Source of the DNA: F22 sp963668535
GTDB lineage: Bacteria; Bacteroidota; Bacteroidia; Bacteroidales; Bacteroidaceae
Assembly: GCA_963668535.1 (NCBI GenBank)
Contig: OY764867.1
Coordinates: forward strand, 868,001 to 932,000
Reading direction: 5' to 3'
DNA: 64,000 nucleotides
Shown: positions 33,973-43,831 of the stretch, piece by piece
Numbering within the stretch: position 1 is the first letter of the stretch
How the letters are laid out: each line of letters starts with the position of its first letter
Made by a program: the position numbers and the translations under genes
Notes under the pieces: model-generated
The model's input: the letters and a program-made list of their open reading frames with translations, nothing else
The model's database searches: none
Told to the model about the DNA's origin: nothing

Positions 33973-36945
33973 ATGAAACAATTTCGTTTTTACGGTATGA
34001 GAACTTGGTGCTTGCTTATAAGCTTAGTTCTCACACTTAGTGCTTATGCACAAGAAATTATCGTGACAGGTCAAGTGAAAGATGTATCAGGTGAACCTAT
34101 CATAGGTGCCAACATCTTAGTCAAAGAAACGTCAACAGGTACTATAACTGACTTTGATGGTCGTTATAGTGTAAAAGCCGAGAAAGGGCGCACATTAGTG
34201 TTTAAATACGTTGGGTATAAAACACAAGAAATCGTTGTCAACCAATCGACTATTAATGTAACAATGCATGAAGATGCAGTGCTCGTCGAAGATGTAGTGG
34301 TCGTGGGGTATGCAACAGGTAGCGAACGTACTATTTCTGGTGCAGTTCAAAAAGTGGGCAAGGAAGATATGAACAGTGGCATTGTTAGTTCTCCTCTTCA
34401 AGCTCTTAAAGGTAAAGTAGCTGGGGTCAATATCCAAAAAACAGGTGGTGACCCTACATCAACTCCTTCTATCCGTGTGCGTGGGACCACTTCGCTAACT
34501 GGTGGTAATGATCCACTAGTCATTATTGATGGAGTGTTTGGAGACTTGGCCATGTTGAATGCCATAGCACCTTCTGACATTGAAACATTCACTATTCTAA
34601 AAGATGCTTCTGAAACAGCTCAATATGGTTCACGAGGTGCTTCTGGTGTAATTGTTGTAACGACTCAAAAGGGACAAAACGGTGTGAGTTCTATATCATA
34701 TGATGGTACATATGGCGTAGAAACAGTCTATGACAACTTGGATATGCTAAGTGCGAATGAATTCCGCGCAATGAAAACAAAAGGTTATCCGAATTTACTA
34801 GACTTCGACCCAGATGCCAACACGAATTTTATCAAAGAAATGCAACGTACTGGTTTTACTCAAAACCATCGTCTATCTTTCTCAAATGGTAATCAAACGG
34901 GCAACTATCGTGCTTCTATTGGAATGATTGACCAAACAGGTATCATTAAAAACAATAGTATGCGCAACTACACAGCCAAGTTGGATGCTATGCAATACAA
35001 ATTTAACAACAAGTTGAAGTTAGAATTTGGTATGTTTGCTTCTTTGAAGAAAAACAAATATGTCAATGACTACGAAAAGACTTTCTATTCAGCTGCATCC
35101 TACAATCCTACATTTCCCACACACCGTAACCCAACAACAGGTTTATGGGATGAAAATCCGAATGCTAATGAAGTACAAAATCCACTTGGACGTCTTGACA
35201 TCAATGACAAAGAAACCAATGCTTATGTCAATGTACATGGTAAAGCAACTTATACAATCATTGAGGGATTGAAATTCTCTGTATTTGGTTCGTACACCTA
35301 CAATGTGAAAGAGAACATGACCTATATCCCATTTGATATCAAAGCTGGACAAGGTAATCAAGGAGAAGCAAATCGTTATGACAACAAAGCTAGTTCTATG
35401 ATGGCTAATGCTATGTTATCGTACACGAAAGATTTCGGGAAACATCATATTGACGCCTTAGGTCTTGCTGAAATCCAAAAATACGACTATACTGGGTTTA
35501 ATGCAGGAGCACAAGGATTTACAACAAATGCTTTCCAGTATTATAACCTTGGAGCAGGTGGAACTGTAAAATATGGTAGTGTAGGTTCGTACGCTAATGA
35601 CAACAAGTTGGCTTCATTTATGGGTCGTTTCAACTATGTATATAATGATCGATACATTGCTACAGTCAATTTACGTGCTGATGGTTCCTCTAAGTTTGGT
35701 AAAAACAACCGTTGGGCTTATTTCCCATCTGCGTCTTTAGCTTGGAACATGACTAAAGAAGATTTCTTGAAAGATGTCACTTGGTTGGATAAGTTGAAGG
35801 TGCGTGCAGGATATGGTCTTGCAGGTAATCAAGATGCCATTGACTCTTATACATCTATGGCACTTTTAGCGCCATCAGGTGTTACTTCTGTCAATGGTAT
35901 ATCTACAGTTACTATGGCTCAACAACGTAACGCAAACCCTGATTTAAAATGGGAAGTAAAAACAACAGTAGATGTTGGTGTAGACGCTGCATTTCTTAAT
36001 AACAGAATCACATTGGGTGCAGACTGGTATTATTCAGAAACAAACGACTTGCTATATAATTATAGCGTGCCTGTGCCACCATTTACTTACAATACTTTGT
36101 TGGCCAACCTAGGTTCAATGAGCAACACTGGTGTAGAAATCACCATGGGATTCACTCCATTGAAAACTAAAGATATGGAATTGAACATCAATCTAAATGC
36201 AGCTTGGCAAAAAAACAAATTGCTTTCTTTGAATGGCACATATGGAGGGGAAGACTTGACAACAACTCAGTACATGGTACTTGGTGGTGTGAGTGGCGCA
36301 GGCTCTATTGGAGGTAAAAACGATGTGCTTTATCAAATGGTAGGCAAACCAATTGGTGTATTCTACTTACCTAAATGTACTGGACTAGTCGACAACGGAT
36401 TTGGTGAATATAGTTACAACGTTGTGGACATCAATCATGATGGAGAAGTAAACATCGCAGATGGTGAAGATCGTTATGTCGCTGGTCAAGCTATGCCAAA
36501 AGTATTGGCAGGTGCTAACATTTCTTTCCGCTATAAAGACTTCGATATTGCTGTTCAAATGAATGGTGCTTTTGGACACAAGATTTACAATGGCACATCA
36601 CGTTCTTATATGAATATGGAACAATTTCCAACATATAATGTACTCGCTAGTGCTCCCACACGCAACATTCATGACTCAACAGTAACTGACTACTGGTTGG
36701 AAGATGGCGACTATGTACATATTGACTATGTAACACTTGGTTGGAACGTGCCTACAGAAAACTGGGGATGTGTAAATAATCTTCGTTTGACTTTCTCTGT
36801 CAACAATTTAGCCACATTTACAAACTATTCAGGTCTTTCGCCAATGATCAACAGCACTACAGTAGGTGGTGATCTAGGTATTGACGACAGACGTTTCTAC
36901 CCTCTTTCAAGAACTTACTCTCTTGGACTAAGTGTTAATTTTTAA
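33973..36945 (+). CDS. susC: SusC-like TonB-dependent outer membrane transporter
   Basis: 990 residues: signal peptide (about 1-26), carboxypeptidase-regulatory-like beta domain (GQVKDVSGEPIIGANILVK), a TonB-box region (DVVVVGYATGSERTISGAV), plug domain and a 22-strand barrel ending SLGLSVNF, with the usual terminal aromatic. No STN signalling domain is present, so it does not signal to an anti-sigma factor. With SusD it forms the pedal-bin importer for maltooligosaccharides. The following susD starts 12 bp later. The role in starch use rests on the GH97, GH13 and SusR-like neighbours. Confidence 0.95.
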   Translation: MKQFRFYGMRTWCLLISLVLTLSAYAQEIIVTGQVKDVSGEPIIGANILVKETSTGTITDFDGRYSVKAEKGRTLVFKYVGYKTQEIVVNQSTINVTMHEDAVLVEDVVVVGYATGSERTISGAVQKVGKEDMNSGIVSSPLQALKGKVAGVNIQKTGGDPTSTPSIRVRGTTSLTGGNDPLVIIDGVFGDLAMLNAIAPSDIETFTILKDASETAQYGSRGASGVIVVTTQKGQNGVSSISYDGTYGVETVYDNLDMLSANEFRAMKTKGYPNLLDFDPDANTNFIKEMQRTGFTQNHRLSFSNGNQTGNYRASIGMIDQTGIIKNNSMRNYTAKLDAMQYKFNNKLKLEFGMFASLKKNKYVNDYEKTFYSAASYNPTFPTHRNPTTGLWDENPNANEVQNPLGRLDINDKETNAYVNVHGKATYTIIEGLKFSVFGSYTYNVKENMTYIPFDIKAGQGNQGEANRYDNKASSMMANAMLSYTKDFGKHHIDALGLAEIQKYDYTGFNAGAQGFTTNAFQYYNLGAGGTVKYGSVGSYANDNKLASFMGRFNYVYNDRYIATVNLRADGSSKFGKNNRWAYFPSASLAWNMTKEDFLKDVTWLDKLKVRAGYGLAGNQDAIDSYTSMALLAPSGVTSVNGISTVTMAQQRNANPDLKWEVKTTVDVGVDAAFLNNRITLGADWYYSETNDLLYNYSVPVPPFTYNTLLANLGSMSNTGVEITMGFTPLKTKDMELNINLNAAWQKNKLLSLNGTYGGEDLTTTQYMVLGGVSGAGSIGGKNDVLYQMVGKPIGVFYLPKCTGLVDNGFGEYSYNVVDINHDGEVNIADGEDRYVAGQAMPKVLAGANISFRYKDFDIAVQMNGAFGHKIYNGTSRSYMNMEQFPTYNVLASAPTRNIHDSTVTDYWLEDGDYVHIDYVTLGWNVPTENWGCVNNLRLTFSVNNLATFTNYSGLSPMINSTTVGGDLGIDDRRFYPLSRTYSLGLSVNF

Positions 36946-36957
36946 TCCAATATAACA

Positions 36958-38577
36958 ATGAAAAAAGGACTATTATATAGCGGACTATTTATAACCGCAC
37001 TGGCACTCAATTCATGTAATTCTTTTCTAGAAGAAGAACCTAAAGATCAGATTACTGAAACGACAGCATACCAAAGCTCTACATTGATTTACCTAAATAC
37101 CGTCGCTTCTCTATATAGCGAAATGGGTAATATACAGGGGAATGACCGCCAAGTTTATGACTTAAATACATTTAGCACAGATGATGCTGTCCTTCCAACC
37201 CGTGGAGGTGACTGGTATGATGGAGGTCTTTGGCAAAATTTATTTAAACACAATTGGAGCGTTGACAATAGCATCGTCAAAAATGCTTGGGATACTTATT
37301 ATCGCGTTATTGCTAAGTGTAACCAGTCGATTGATAAGCTAAAAGAATTAAAAGAAGCTGACCCAAGTAACACAGCTATTGATCCATATCTTGCAGAAGT
37401 GCGCGCGCTTCGTGCTATTTATTATTTCTATGCTTTAGATATGTTTGGACAAATTCCAATTGTAGAAAGTTCAAGCCAAAAGATTGCTGATGTAGCACAA
37501 AGTACACGCAGTGAGGTTTTTGCTTTTACTCTTAAGGAGCTACAAGAAGCTGTTCCATTGCTATCTCCCAACAAGTCAAATCAGTCGGGAGAATATTATG
37601 GGCGTGTGACTCAGGGAGTTGCTTATTTCTATCTAATGAAACTCTGCCTAAATGCCAATATCTACACAGATAACAATACGAATGATGGCACTCATCCAGA
37701 TGCAATGCAAATAGCGATTAATGTGGATGGCACATCTTTGAACCCATATGAAGCAACAATTGTCTACGGACAACATATTGCCTTGCTCAACTATTCATTG
37801 GAGTCAAACTTTAGTAAAAACTTCGCTGTAGAAAATGAATCTTCTTCTGAAAACATCTTTACAGTAGCCATGGATCCTGTTAAATTTCCAGATAATCAAT
37901 TCTTGAATGTTGTACGTTCTCGTCACTACGAACATGCCAAAGCATTTGGACAAGGAGGATGGAATGGTGCCAGTGCAACCATAGAAGCTTTGAATGCATT
38001 TGGTTATGGAACTGCTAGCCAAGATCCACGTTTTGATATGACATATTTTGCAGGCCAACCACTAGGGCCTGATGGAAATCCAATAGTAATGGCAGATGGA
38101 GAAACTTTGGAATACCACCCATCAGCAATCAAACTGGATCTATCTGGTGATACATACGAAAAAACAGCTGGAGCACGCATGAAAAAATATGCTTTTGATA
38201 CTACAGCACAAAATGATGGTATGAAACCACATAACGATGCTGTTATCGCTCGCTACTCGGATGTATTGTTGATGATTTCTGAAGCTAAAGTAAGAGATGG
38301 TCAAGATGGCACTACTGAATTGAATGAAGTACGTGGACGCGTAGGTGCTTCTACAAACTTACCTGCTACTCTAGAGAATCTGTATGCAGAACGTATGCGT
38401 GAATTGGCATGGGAAGGCTGGCGTCGTAATGATATGGTTCGTTTCGGAACATTCACTGATGCACGCAACGACCGTCCACAACTGACAGGCGAAGCAAATG
38501 GATTTACCGAAGTGTTCTGTATTCCTCAAGCAGTACTAGACTTAAATAGCAAACTAACTCAAAACCCAGGTTACTAA
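36958..38577 (+). CDS. susD: SusD-like starch-binding lipoprotein
   Basis: 539 residues. The signal MKKGLLYSGLFITALALNSC ends with an acylated Cys near residue 20, followed by NSFLEEEP. TPR-containing RagB/SusD helices span the protein, with the family-typical C-terminal segment LYAERMRELAWEGWRRNDMVRFG. It forms the lid on SusC and binds the sugar at the cell surface. It is translated directly after susC with 12 bp between them. The sequence is normal in length. Confidence 0.95.
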   Translation: MKKGLLYSGLFITALALNSCNSFLEEEPKDQITETTAYQSSTLIYLNTVASLYSEMGNIQGNDRQVYDLNTFSTDDAVLPTRGGDWYDGGLWQNLFKHNWSVDNSIVKNAWDTYYRVIAKCNQSIDKLKELKEADPSNTAIDPYLAEVRALRAIYYFYALDMFGQIPIVESSSQKIADVAQSTRSEVFAFTLKELQEAVPLLSPNKSNQSGEYYGRVTQGVAYFYLMKLCLNANIYTDNNTNDGTHPDAMQIAINVDGTSLNPYEATIVYGQHIALLNYSLESNFSKNFAVENESSSENIFTVAMDPVKFPDNQFLNVVRSRHYEHAKAFGQGGWNGASATIEALNAFGYGTASQDPRFDMTYFAGQPLGPDGNPIVMADGETLEYHPSAIKLDLSGDTYEKTAGARMKKYAFDTTAQNDGMKPHNDAVIARYSDVLLMISEAKVRDGQDGTTELNEVRGRVGASTNLPATLENLYAERMRELAWEGWRRNDMVRFGTFTDARNDRPQLTGEANGFTEVFCIPQAVLDLNSKLTQNPGY

Positions 38578-38587
38578 AAATAAGATT

Positions 38588-39415
38588 ATGAAAAAATACA
38601 TATCAATTCTATTAGCCATACTATTTATAGGTTTTACAAACATGTCATGTAGTGAAGATCCTGATAATTGGCGTATCGTTGAGAGCACACAAGCTGGGGT
38701 ATATGTAGCTGGTGATGCCACTATCTATTCGGCAGTTGCTAGTGCAGCTTCTTTTGGAGATGCAGGCATTGATCAAGGTGACGAAAGCATTGCTGCAGAA
38801 TGGAATAGTAATCTATCCAGCATATATACCTGGTTAAAAGCGAGTGGCACTTTTACAATAACTATAGTAGATACAGAAGGACAGTCAGTAGCATATGGAG
38901 CTGGTACGACAGTTGATCCTACAGCAACGTACGCTACATATAACTTAGCAGAAGAAGCTACATTCAGTGTGGCTACCGATGGAGTTTACAAATTAATTTA
39001 CAACAAATTAGATAATCAATTAACGATTATCCCTGTAAACTTATGTCTTGTTGGTGACGCGACAACTGCGGGCTGGAGCCCTGCAGATGGTGCAACAAAA
39101 ACACCAATGACAGCGGTACTTGATGATATGACTTCTATTGTCACATATACAATAAATAATGCGACAATGACTGCCAACAGTATGAAATTTGCTTTTGCAG
39201 GCAATTGGGGCTATGAATTTCCATATGACGGAGGTAAAGCAAAAGTACATACGAATCTTGGCACTCAATCAAGTGGTGTAAATATCAATGCATCTGCACA
39301 AGGCCTTAAAGCGGGTGGAGACAATTTTAAAGTGGAAACTTCAGGAAGCTATACTGTACAAGTTCAATTGAACCTACGCAACAAGCAATTTAGTGCCTCA
39401 GCAGTATCCAACTAA
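38588..39415 (+). CDS. Short SusE-like starch-binding surface lipoprotein
   Basis: 275 residues with a lipoprotein signal (ITSNMSC-type ending NMSCSEDPDNW). The acidic stretch right after the Cys resembles the Bacteroidetes surface-export signal. The C-terminal half (LCLVGDATTAGWSPADGATKTPM to FSASAV) resembles a starch-binding module of SusE/SusF with conserved Trp. B. thetaiotaomicron SusE is about 390 residues with an Ig-like domain and two binding modules. This one has room for the N-terminal domain and probably only one complete module plus a shorter region. It lies 10 bp after susD, and a terminator hairpin follows. Confidence 0.8.
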   Translation: MKKYISILLAILFIGFTNMSCSEDPDNWRIVESTQAGVYVAGDATIYSAVASAASFGDAGIDQGDESIAAEWNSNLSSIYTWLKASGTFTITIVDTEGQSVAYGAGTTVDPTATYATYNLAEEATFSVATDGVYKLIYNKLDNQLTIIPVNLCLVGDATTAGWSPADGATKTPMTAVLDDMTSIVTYTINNATMTANSMKFAFAGNWGYEFPYDGGKAKVHTNLGTQSSGVNINASAQGLKAGGDNFKVETSGSYTVQVQLNLRNKQFSASAVSN

Positions 39416-39460
39416 ACAAAACAGTAGAGCACAAAGTTAACGATTATGAATTGTGCATAA

Positions 39461-39502
39461 AGGGCGGTTAGGTCTCGTGAGAGAGTTTTCCGCCCTGTTT
39501 TT
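39461..39502 (+). terminator. Terminator-like hairpin between the susE-like gene and the GH13-esterase gene
   Basis: Stem AGGGCGG / CCGCCCT (39461-39467 / 39490-39496) with an inner TCTC/GAGA pairing, followed by GTTTTT. It would reduce read-through into the fusion gene, which has no clear own promoter. Confidence 0.7.
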
Positions 39503-39637
39503 ATATAAAGTAGATTATATTGAAAACGTTTGCTTTGTTATCTATAAAAAAGATACGCTATGTATTTCGTCTAATGAATAATAATTAAGATATTGTATAC
39601 TGACTTAGAATACTAACCTAAAATTGCCATGTGCATT

Positions 39638-42484
39638 ATGAAACGAATAGTTCATTTACTAATATTATCATGCATATGTAGTCTACTATTTGTAGCCTGC
39701 AAAGAACAAACAAAAAAATCACCCACACAAAAGACTGCCTTCAACAGACCACCAAGCTGGGCTAAAGACCAAATTTGGTATCAAATATTTGTAGAAAGTT
39801 TCCGTAATGGTGATCCTTCTAACGACCCAACTCCTATAGATCTTATTGGGGCACATCCAGGATATGTACCTGAAGGTTGGCATGTTACGAGTTGGGGACA
39901 CGACTGGTACAAACCAGAAGATTATGCAAAAAATGTCATAGGTAAAAAAGATCCTAATGGTTGGCCTATGGATTGCTTTGGAGCATGGTCACAAATACGT
40001 CGTTATGGAGGAGACTTACAAGGAGTATTGGATAAAATAGATTACCTTGATTCACTAGGAATTACAGCTATTTATTTCAACCCGTTAAATGATGCTCCAT
40101 CCAATCATAAATACAACGCAGCCAATTGGCGACATATTGATCGCAATTTTGGACCCAATCCCGCAGTTGACCGTCAAACCATGGCCAACGAACATCCACA
40201 AGACACAACAACATGGAAATGGACAGAAGCAGACAAACTCTTTCTTAAAGTGATCAATGAGTGCCATAAACGTGGCATTAAAGTGGTCATGGACTATTCA
40301 TGGAATCATGTAGGCACCCAGTTCTGGGCTTGGAAAGATGTGGTAAAAAATCAAAGTAACTCCGCATATAAAGATTGGTTTAACATCAAAAAGCTTGATG
40401 ATCCAACAACTAAAGAGAATGAATTTGACTACTCTGGTTGGGCCAACATGAAAAGTATGCCAGAAATAAAGAAGACAGTACATGTGGATCAAATCAAACG
40501 CATGCAATATTACGAAGGTAACTATGCTTCACAAGCAGCCAAAAATCACATATTTGCTGTCACTCGTAAATGGCTAGATCCCAATGGAGACGGTGACCCA
40601 TCGGATGGTGTTGACGGATATCGTATGGATGTGGCAGTAGAAATACCAATGGGATTCTGGAGAGACTTTCGCAAAGTTGTCCGCAGCGTTAACCCAGAAG
40701 CATACTTAGTGGCTGAATGCTGGTGGGAAGTATATCCCGACCACTTAATTGATCCAGCCCCATTCCTACAGGGAGACATGTTTGACGCAGTCATGAACTA
40801 TCGTGGATATCGTGCGGAAAGAGGATTTTTTGGACAGACTCCCGACCAACCTAAAGCAGATGCCTTCGTAGACAGTTTAAATAGTTTTCTAAAAGGCTTT
40901 CCTTTACCCAACAGCTATGCCATGATGAATGTCAACGGCACACACGACAGTCCTCGTCTTCTAACTTCCTTAGAAAATAATGACCGACAATATAAAGTAG
41001 AATGTGAATGGAATCCGACCAATAATTATAAAGTAGGGAAACCATCTGAGCGAGCACATATTGACGCACGTTTACTACTGGCAATGCAATATACGTACAT
41101 TGGTGCACCACACATTTGGATGGGTGATGAGATGGGCATGTGGGGAGCTGATATGGCCTCATCACGCAAACCACTTCTTTGGGAAGATTATACATTTGAA
41201 CCTGAAACGGTACTGGATGCGAAACATTCAATGACACCAGTAACTCCTGTTTTTGATCATCAAATTTTTGACTACTACAAACGACTAATAACTATCCGCA
41301 AACAATATCCAGTACTACGTCGAGGGAAAATAAAATACCTACTTGCCGATGATAGTAAAAAACTCCTAGCCTATAGTCGTTATGGTATTGCTAAAGAGAT
41401 TTTGAACAAAAAAGAATTGGATTGGTTACCTGCAAATACACAAAAAGATGAAGTTATTGTAGCATTTAACAAAGATAATCAGACGCATACAATCACGCTA
41501 CCCACCCGTTCTGAAATGCTATATCGCGATCTACTTCAGCAGAACTTTAGTATAAAACGCATCGATAAAGAAACACTTGAAGTTGTTCTACCAGCTCAAT
41601 CTGCTGTTATCTTAGCAACGAGTCCTACATACGTTGTACAGGAAGGGAAACTGGATGTGTATCGTGATTTCCCAACTAAATTAGTCACTCCTCGTGATCT
41701 ATTTGTATGGACTCCCAATCAATATGATCCAAGTAAACATTACCCAGTAATATATATGCATGATGGACAAATGCTGTGGGATGCCTCGACTTCTTGGAAT
41801 AAACAAGAATGGATGATTGATGAAGAGATGCAACGTTGTATTGATGAAGGTAAAGTTCCCCCTTGCATAGTTGTTGCCACTGCTTCTGTATCTGGTGATC
41901 GCTTTTTTGATTATTATCCACAGAAAACAAATAACTATTTACTAAAAGAGGATTCAACAGCGTTAGCAAAATTGAGTACACATAAATTCTCCGCAGATAA
42001 TTACTTAAAATATTTGGTGGAGGAAGTAAAGCCATTTGTAGATAGTCATTATGCGACTAAAAGTGATGTTGCACATACTAGTATCATGGGATCAAGCATG
42101 GGAGGTTTGATTTCATTGTATGCTCTATGTGAATACCCTGACGTATTTTCTAGAGCTGCTTGCATGTCCACACATAGTGTAATGATTGCTGCCACACCCG
42201 AAAAATTAAAAAAAGATGCTCCTAGATTTGCCTCTGCATTTCGAAAATACTTAAAAGCCCATTTACCAAAGGCCAACAGTACCCATCGTATATACATGGA
42301 TAGAGGTGATCAGACATTGGATGCTCAGTACCCAGACTATCAAAATGCATTGGACAATCTAATGCAAAGTACAGGATGGAAGGCACCATATTTTGAAACA
42401 AAAGTATTTCCTGGTCATGCACATATGGAGGCTGATTGGTGCAAACGATTAGAGCATCCATTTACATTCCTACTAACAGAATAA
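39638..42484 (+). CDS. GH13 alpha-amylase fused to an esterase-like alpha/beta hydrolase, lipoprotein
   Basis: About 948 residues from the ATG at 39638 (MKRIVHLLIL); the preceding ATG at 39629 adds three residues. The lipobox is LLFVACKE. The GH13 domain (about 25-640) keeps all regions: DYSWNHVG, nucleophile D331 in GYRMDVAV, acid/base E360 in VAECWWE, and D437 in GTHDS. The C-terminal third (from about 670) is a PF00756-type esterase domain with DGQMLWD, nucleophile elbow GSSMGG (S820), DRGDQ and catalytic His candidate H927 in GHAHME. It takes the place of SusG as the surface amylase. The esterase may remove acyl groups from modified starch or serve as a binding module. Confidence 0.88.
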   Translation: MKRIVHLLILSCICSLLFVACKEQTKKSPTQKTAFNRPPSWAKDQIWYQIFVESFRNGDPSNDPTPIDLIGAHPGYVPEGWHVTSWGHDWYKPEDYAKNVIGKKDPNGWPMDCFGAWSQIRRYGGDLQGVLDKIDYLDSLGITAIYFNPLNDAPSNHKYNAANWRHIDRNFGPNPAVDRQTMANEHPQDTTTWKWTEADKLFLKVINECHKRGIKVVMDYSWNHVGTQFWAWKDVVKNQSNSAYKDWFNIKKLDDPTTKENEFDYSGWANMKSMPEIKKTVHVDQIKRMQYYEGNYASQAAKNHIFAVTRKWLDPNGDGDPSDGVDGYRMDVAVEIPMGFWRDFRKVVRSVNPEAYLVAECWWEVYPDHLIDPAPFLQGDMFDAVMNYRGYRAERGFFGQTPDQPKADAFVDSLNSFLKGFPLPNSYAMMNVNGTHDSPRLLTSLENNDRQYKVECEWNPTNNYKVGKPSERAHIDARLLLAMQYTYIGAPHIWMGDEMGMWGADMASSRKPLLWEDYTFEPETVLDAKHSMTPVTPVFDHQIFDYYKRLITIRKQYPVLRRGKIKYLLADDSKKLLAYSRYGIAKEILNKKELDWLPANTQKDEVIVAFNKDNQTHTITLPTRSEMLYRDLLQQNFSIKRIDKETLEVVLPAQSAVILATSPTYVVQEGKLDVYRDFPTKLVTPRDLFVWTPNQYDPSKHYPVIYMHDGQMLWDASTSWNKQEWMIDEEMQRCIDEGKVPPCIVVATASVSGDRFFDYYPQKTNNYLLKEDSTALAKLSTHKFSADNYLKYLVEEVKPFVDSHYATKSDVAHTSIMGSSMGGLISLYALCEYPDVFSRAACMSTHSVMIAATPEKLKKDAPRFASAFRKYLKAHLPKANSTHRIYMDRGDQTLDAQYPDYQNALDNLMQSTGWKAPYFETKVFPGHAHMEADWCKRLEHPFTFLLTE

Positions 42485-42503
42485 ACGACTCTTTATTACA
42501 TAC

Positions 42504-42539
42504 AAAGGGCATGTCAATATCATATTGGCATGCCCTTTT
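42504..42539. terminator. Hairpin terminator at the end of the starch locus
   Basis: Near-perfect 17-base arms (42504-42520 / 42522-42538) with one G-U pair, followed by TTTTC. Lies between convergent genes. Confidence 0.85.
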
Positions 42540-42598
42540 CTTCTCTCTCAACAGCTTTTATCAAGCTCTATAATAAAACGTTTTTCCCATTATCGTCA

Positions 42599-43831
42599 TT
42601 AGAATTCAAGTCTTAAACCAAAATTTAGCAATAAGGAAGTTGCATGTTCATCACGATACGTTTCAACATGGCTATCATCGTCAAAATAATGGCTCACGCC
42701 TATTTCTCCAAAGACTCCCCACTGCTTCGTTAGTTTGTATTGTACCCCAAGCGCGCCTTCCAGGCCACACTGTATACCGTGAACATCTAAGCTTTTGTCC
42801 CCTATTTTTGCATCAACGGCACGTTCTATAATTCCTCCAAAAGCAGTATAACAAGTATACTTTGGCCGCAATAGCCAAGAATAATTCAAACGTAAAGGCA
42901 ATCCAAGATAGTGAACCGTTTGAGTCATTTTCTCGTCATCCCGAATGTCAGTGAGGCGACTGCGTAATTTAGTATATACCAAACCCGTTTCAATAGCCCA
43001 ACGCTCAGCAAAAGAAATTGTGACACCTAGGCCAACTTTCACAGGAAAATCATGATCATATGCATATTCAGGCTCCGCTCTATATAATAGTGCGCTTTCA
43101 GGTTCTTCATATATTTTACCCTCATTCGTATCAATATTCATAGCATTGAAAGAAGCAAGTGTATTGCCACCAACATCTGTCTTTTGGTTGCTAATCATAC
43201 CCGATGAAGCGATTAAACTTAATCTACATACACGTATATGTTCCTTTTCAATATTAGGATAATCATTATATATATTCGTGTGTTTATGTACAGGATGTAT
43301 ATTGGTAAGGGGTACTCCATCATTATTTTCGGAAGTACTGTCTTGTTCTGAAGACTTCACTCCTGTCTCTTTGACTAGAGTGTCAGACGCCGCAAGTTCC
43401 ACCCCTTCTGTCATAGCTATTCTAGAGCACCTACTCTCATCCATAGATATAATAGTAGCAGAATTCTTGACTTTTCGCTGAATACTATAATTGATTCTAT
43501 CTGACTGTTTAGAGATGGACAATCCTTTCGTTGGAGCAATCATCACAGAGTCAACAAAAGGTGTATCAATAAATAACGCAGTATCTTCATTATTGACTCT
43601 ACGTTCATCGTCAGTATACAACATGCCGTCATTCCATAAGAAAACTAAAGCTAGCATTGCCACGGCCGATGGAATCAACCACGACCACAACATGATGCCT
43701 CGCTTAGGAGAATCAAGTGCTGACTCCAAACGAGTCCACCCTTCTAGTGGCGGAGGCACTTCTGCCCCATCCATCTTATGACGAAGGCTATTTAGCCATT
43801 TATCATCTGATTGATGCCCTTGTTTGTTCAT
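42599..43831 (-). CDS. Anti-sigma-like membrane protein with C-terminal outer-membrane beta-barrel domain
   Basis: 410 residues from the ATG at 43831 (MNKQGHQSDDKWLNSLRHKMDG), which overlaps the sigma factor stop codon as ATGA; a longer ORF reaching 43954 lies inside the sigma gene. The N-terminal ~60 residues are soluble, followed by one helix (IMLWSWLIPSAVAMLALVFLW), a long polar linker (about 90-240) and a C-terminal ~160-residue region with the look of an outer-membrane beta-barrel (GLGVTISFAERWAIETGLVY, ending FGLRLEF). The coupling suggests that the N-terminus binds the sigma factor. How one chain could connect both membranes is unclear. Confidence 0.75.
   Translation of the reverse strand: MNKQGHQSDDKWLNSLRHKMDGAEVPPPLEGWTRLESALDSPKRGIMLWSWLIPSAVAMLALVFLWNDGMLYTDDERRVNNEDTALFIDTPFVDSVMIAPTKGLSISKQSDRINYSIQRKVKNSATIISMDESRCSRIAMTEGVELAASDTLVKETGVKSSEQDSTSENNDGVPLTNIHPVHKHTNIYNDYPNIEKEHIRVCRLSLIASSGMISNQKTDVGGNTLASFNAMNIDTNEGKIYEEPESALLYRAEPEYAYDHDFPVKVGLGVTISFAERWAIETGLVYTKLRSRLTDIRDDEKMTQTVHYLGLPLRLNYSWLLRPKYTCYTAFGGIIERAVDAKIGDKSLDVHGIQCGLEGALGVQYKLTKQWGVFGEIGVSHYFDDDSHVETYRDEHATSLLLNFGLRLEF

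Noticed and set aside
39590..39637. Weak likeness to the CCTTAA boxes just before the GH13-esterase gene (GACTTAG...ACCTAAAA)
   Set aside because: The match is partial, there is only one copy, and it lies at the start codon rather than upstream of a promoter.
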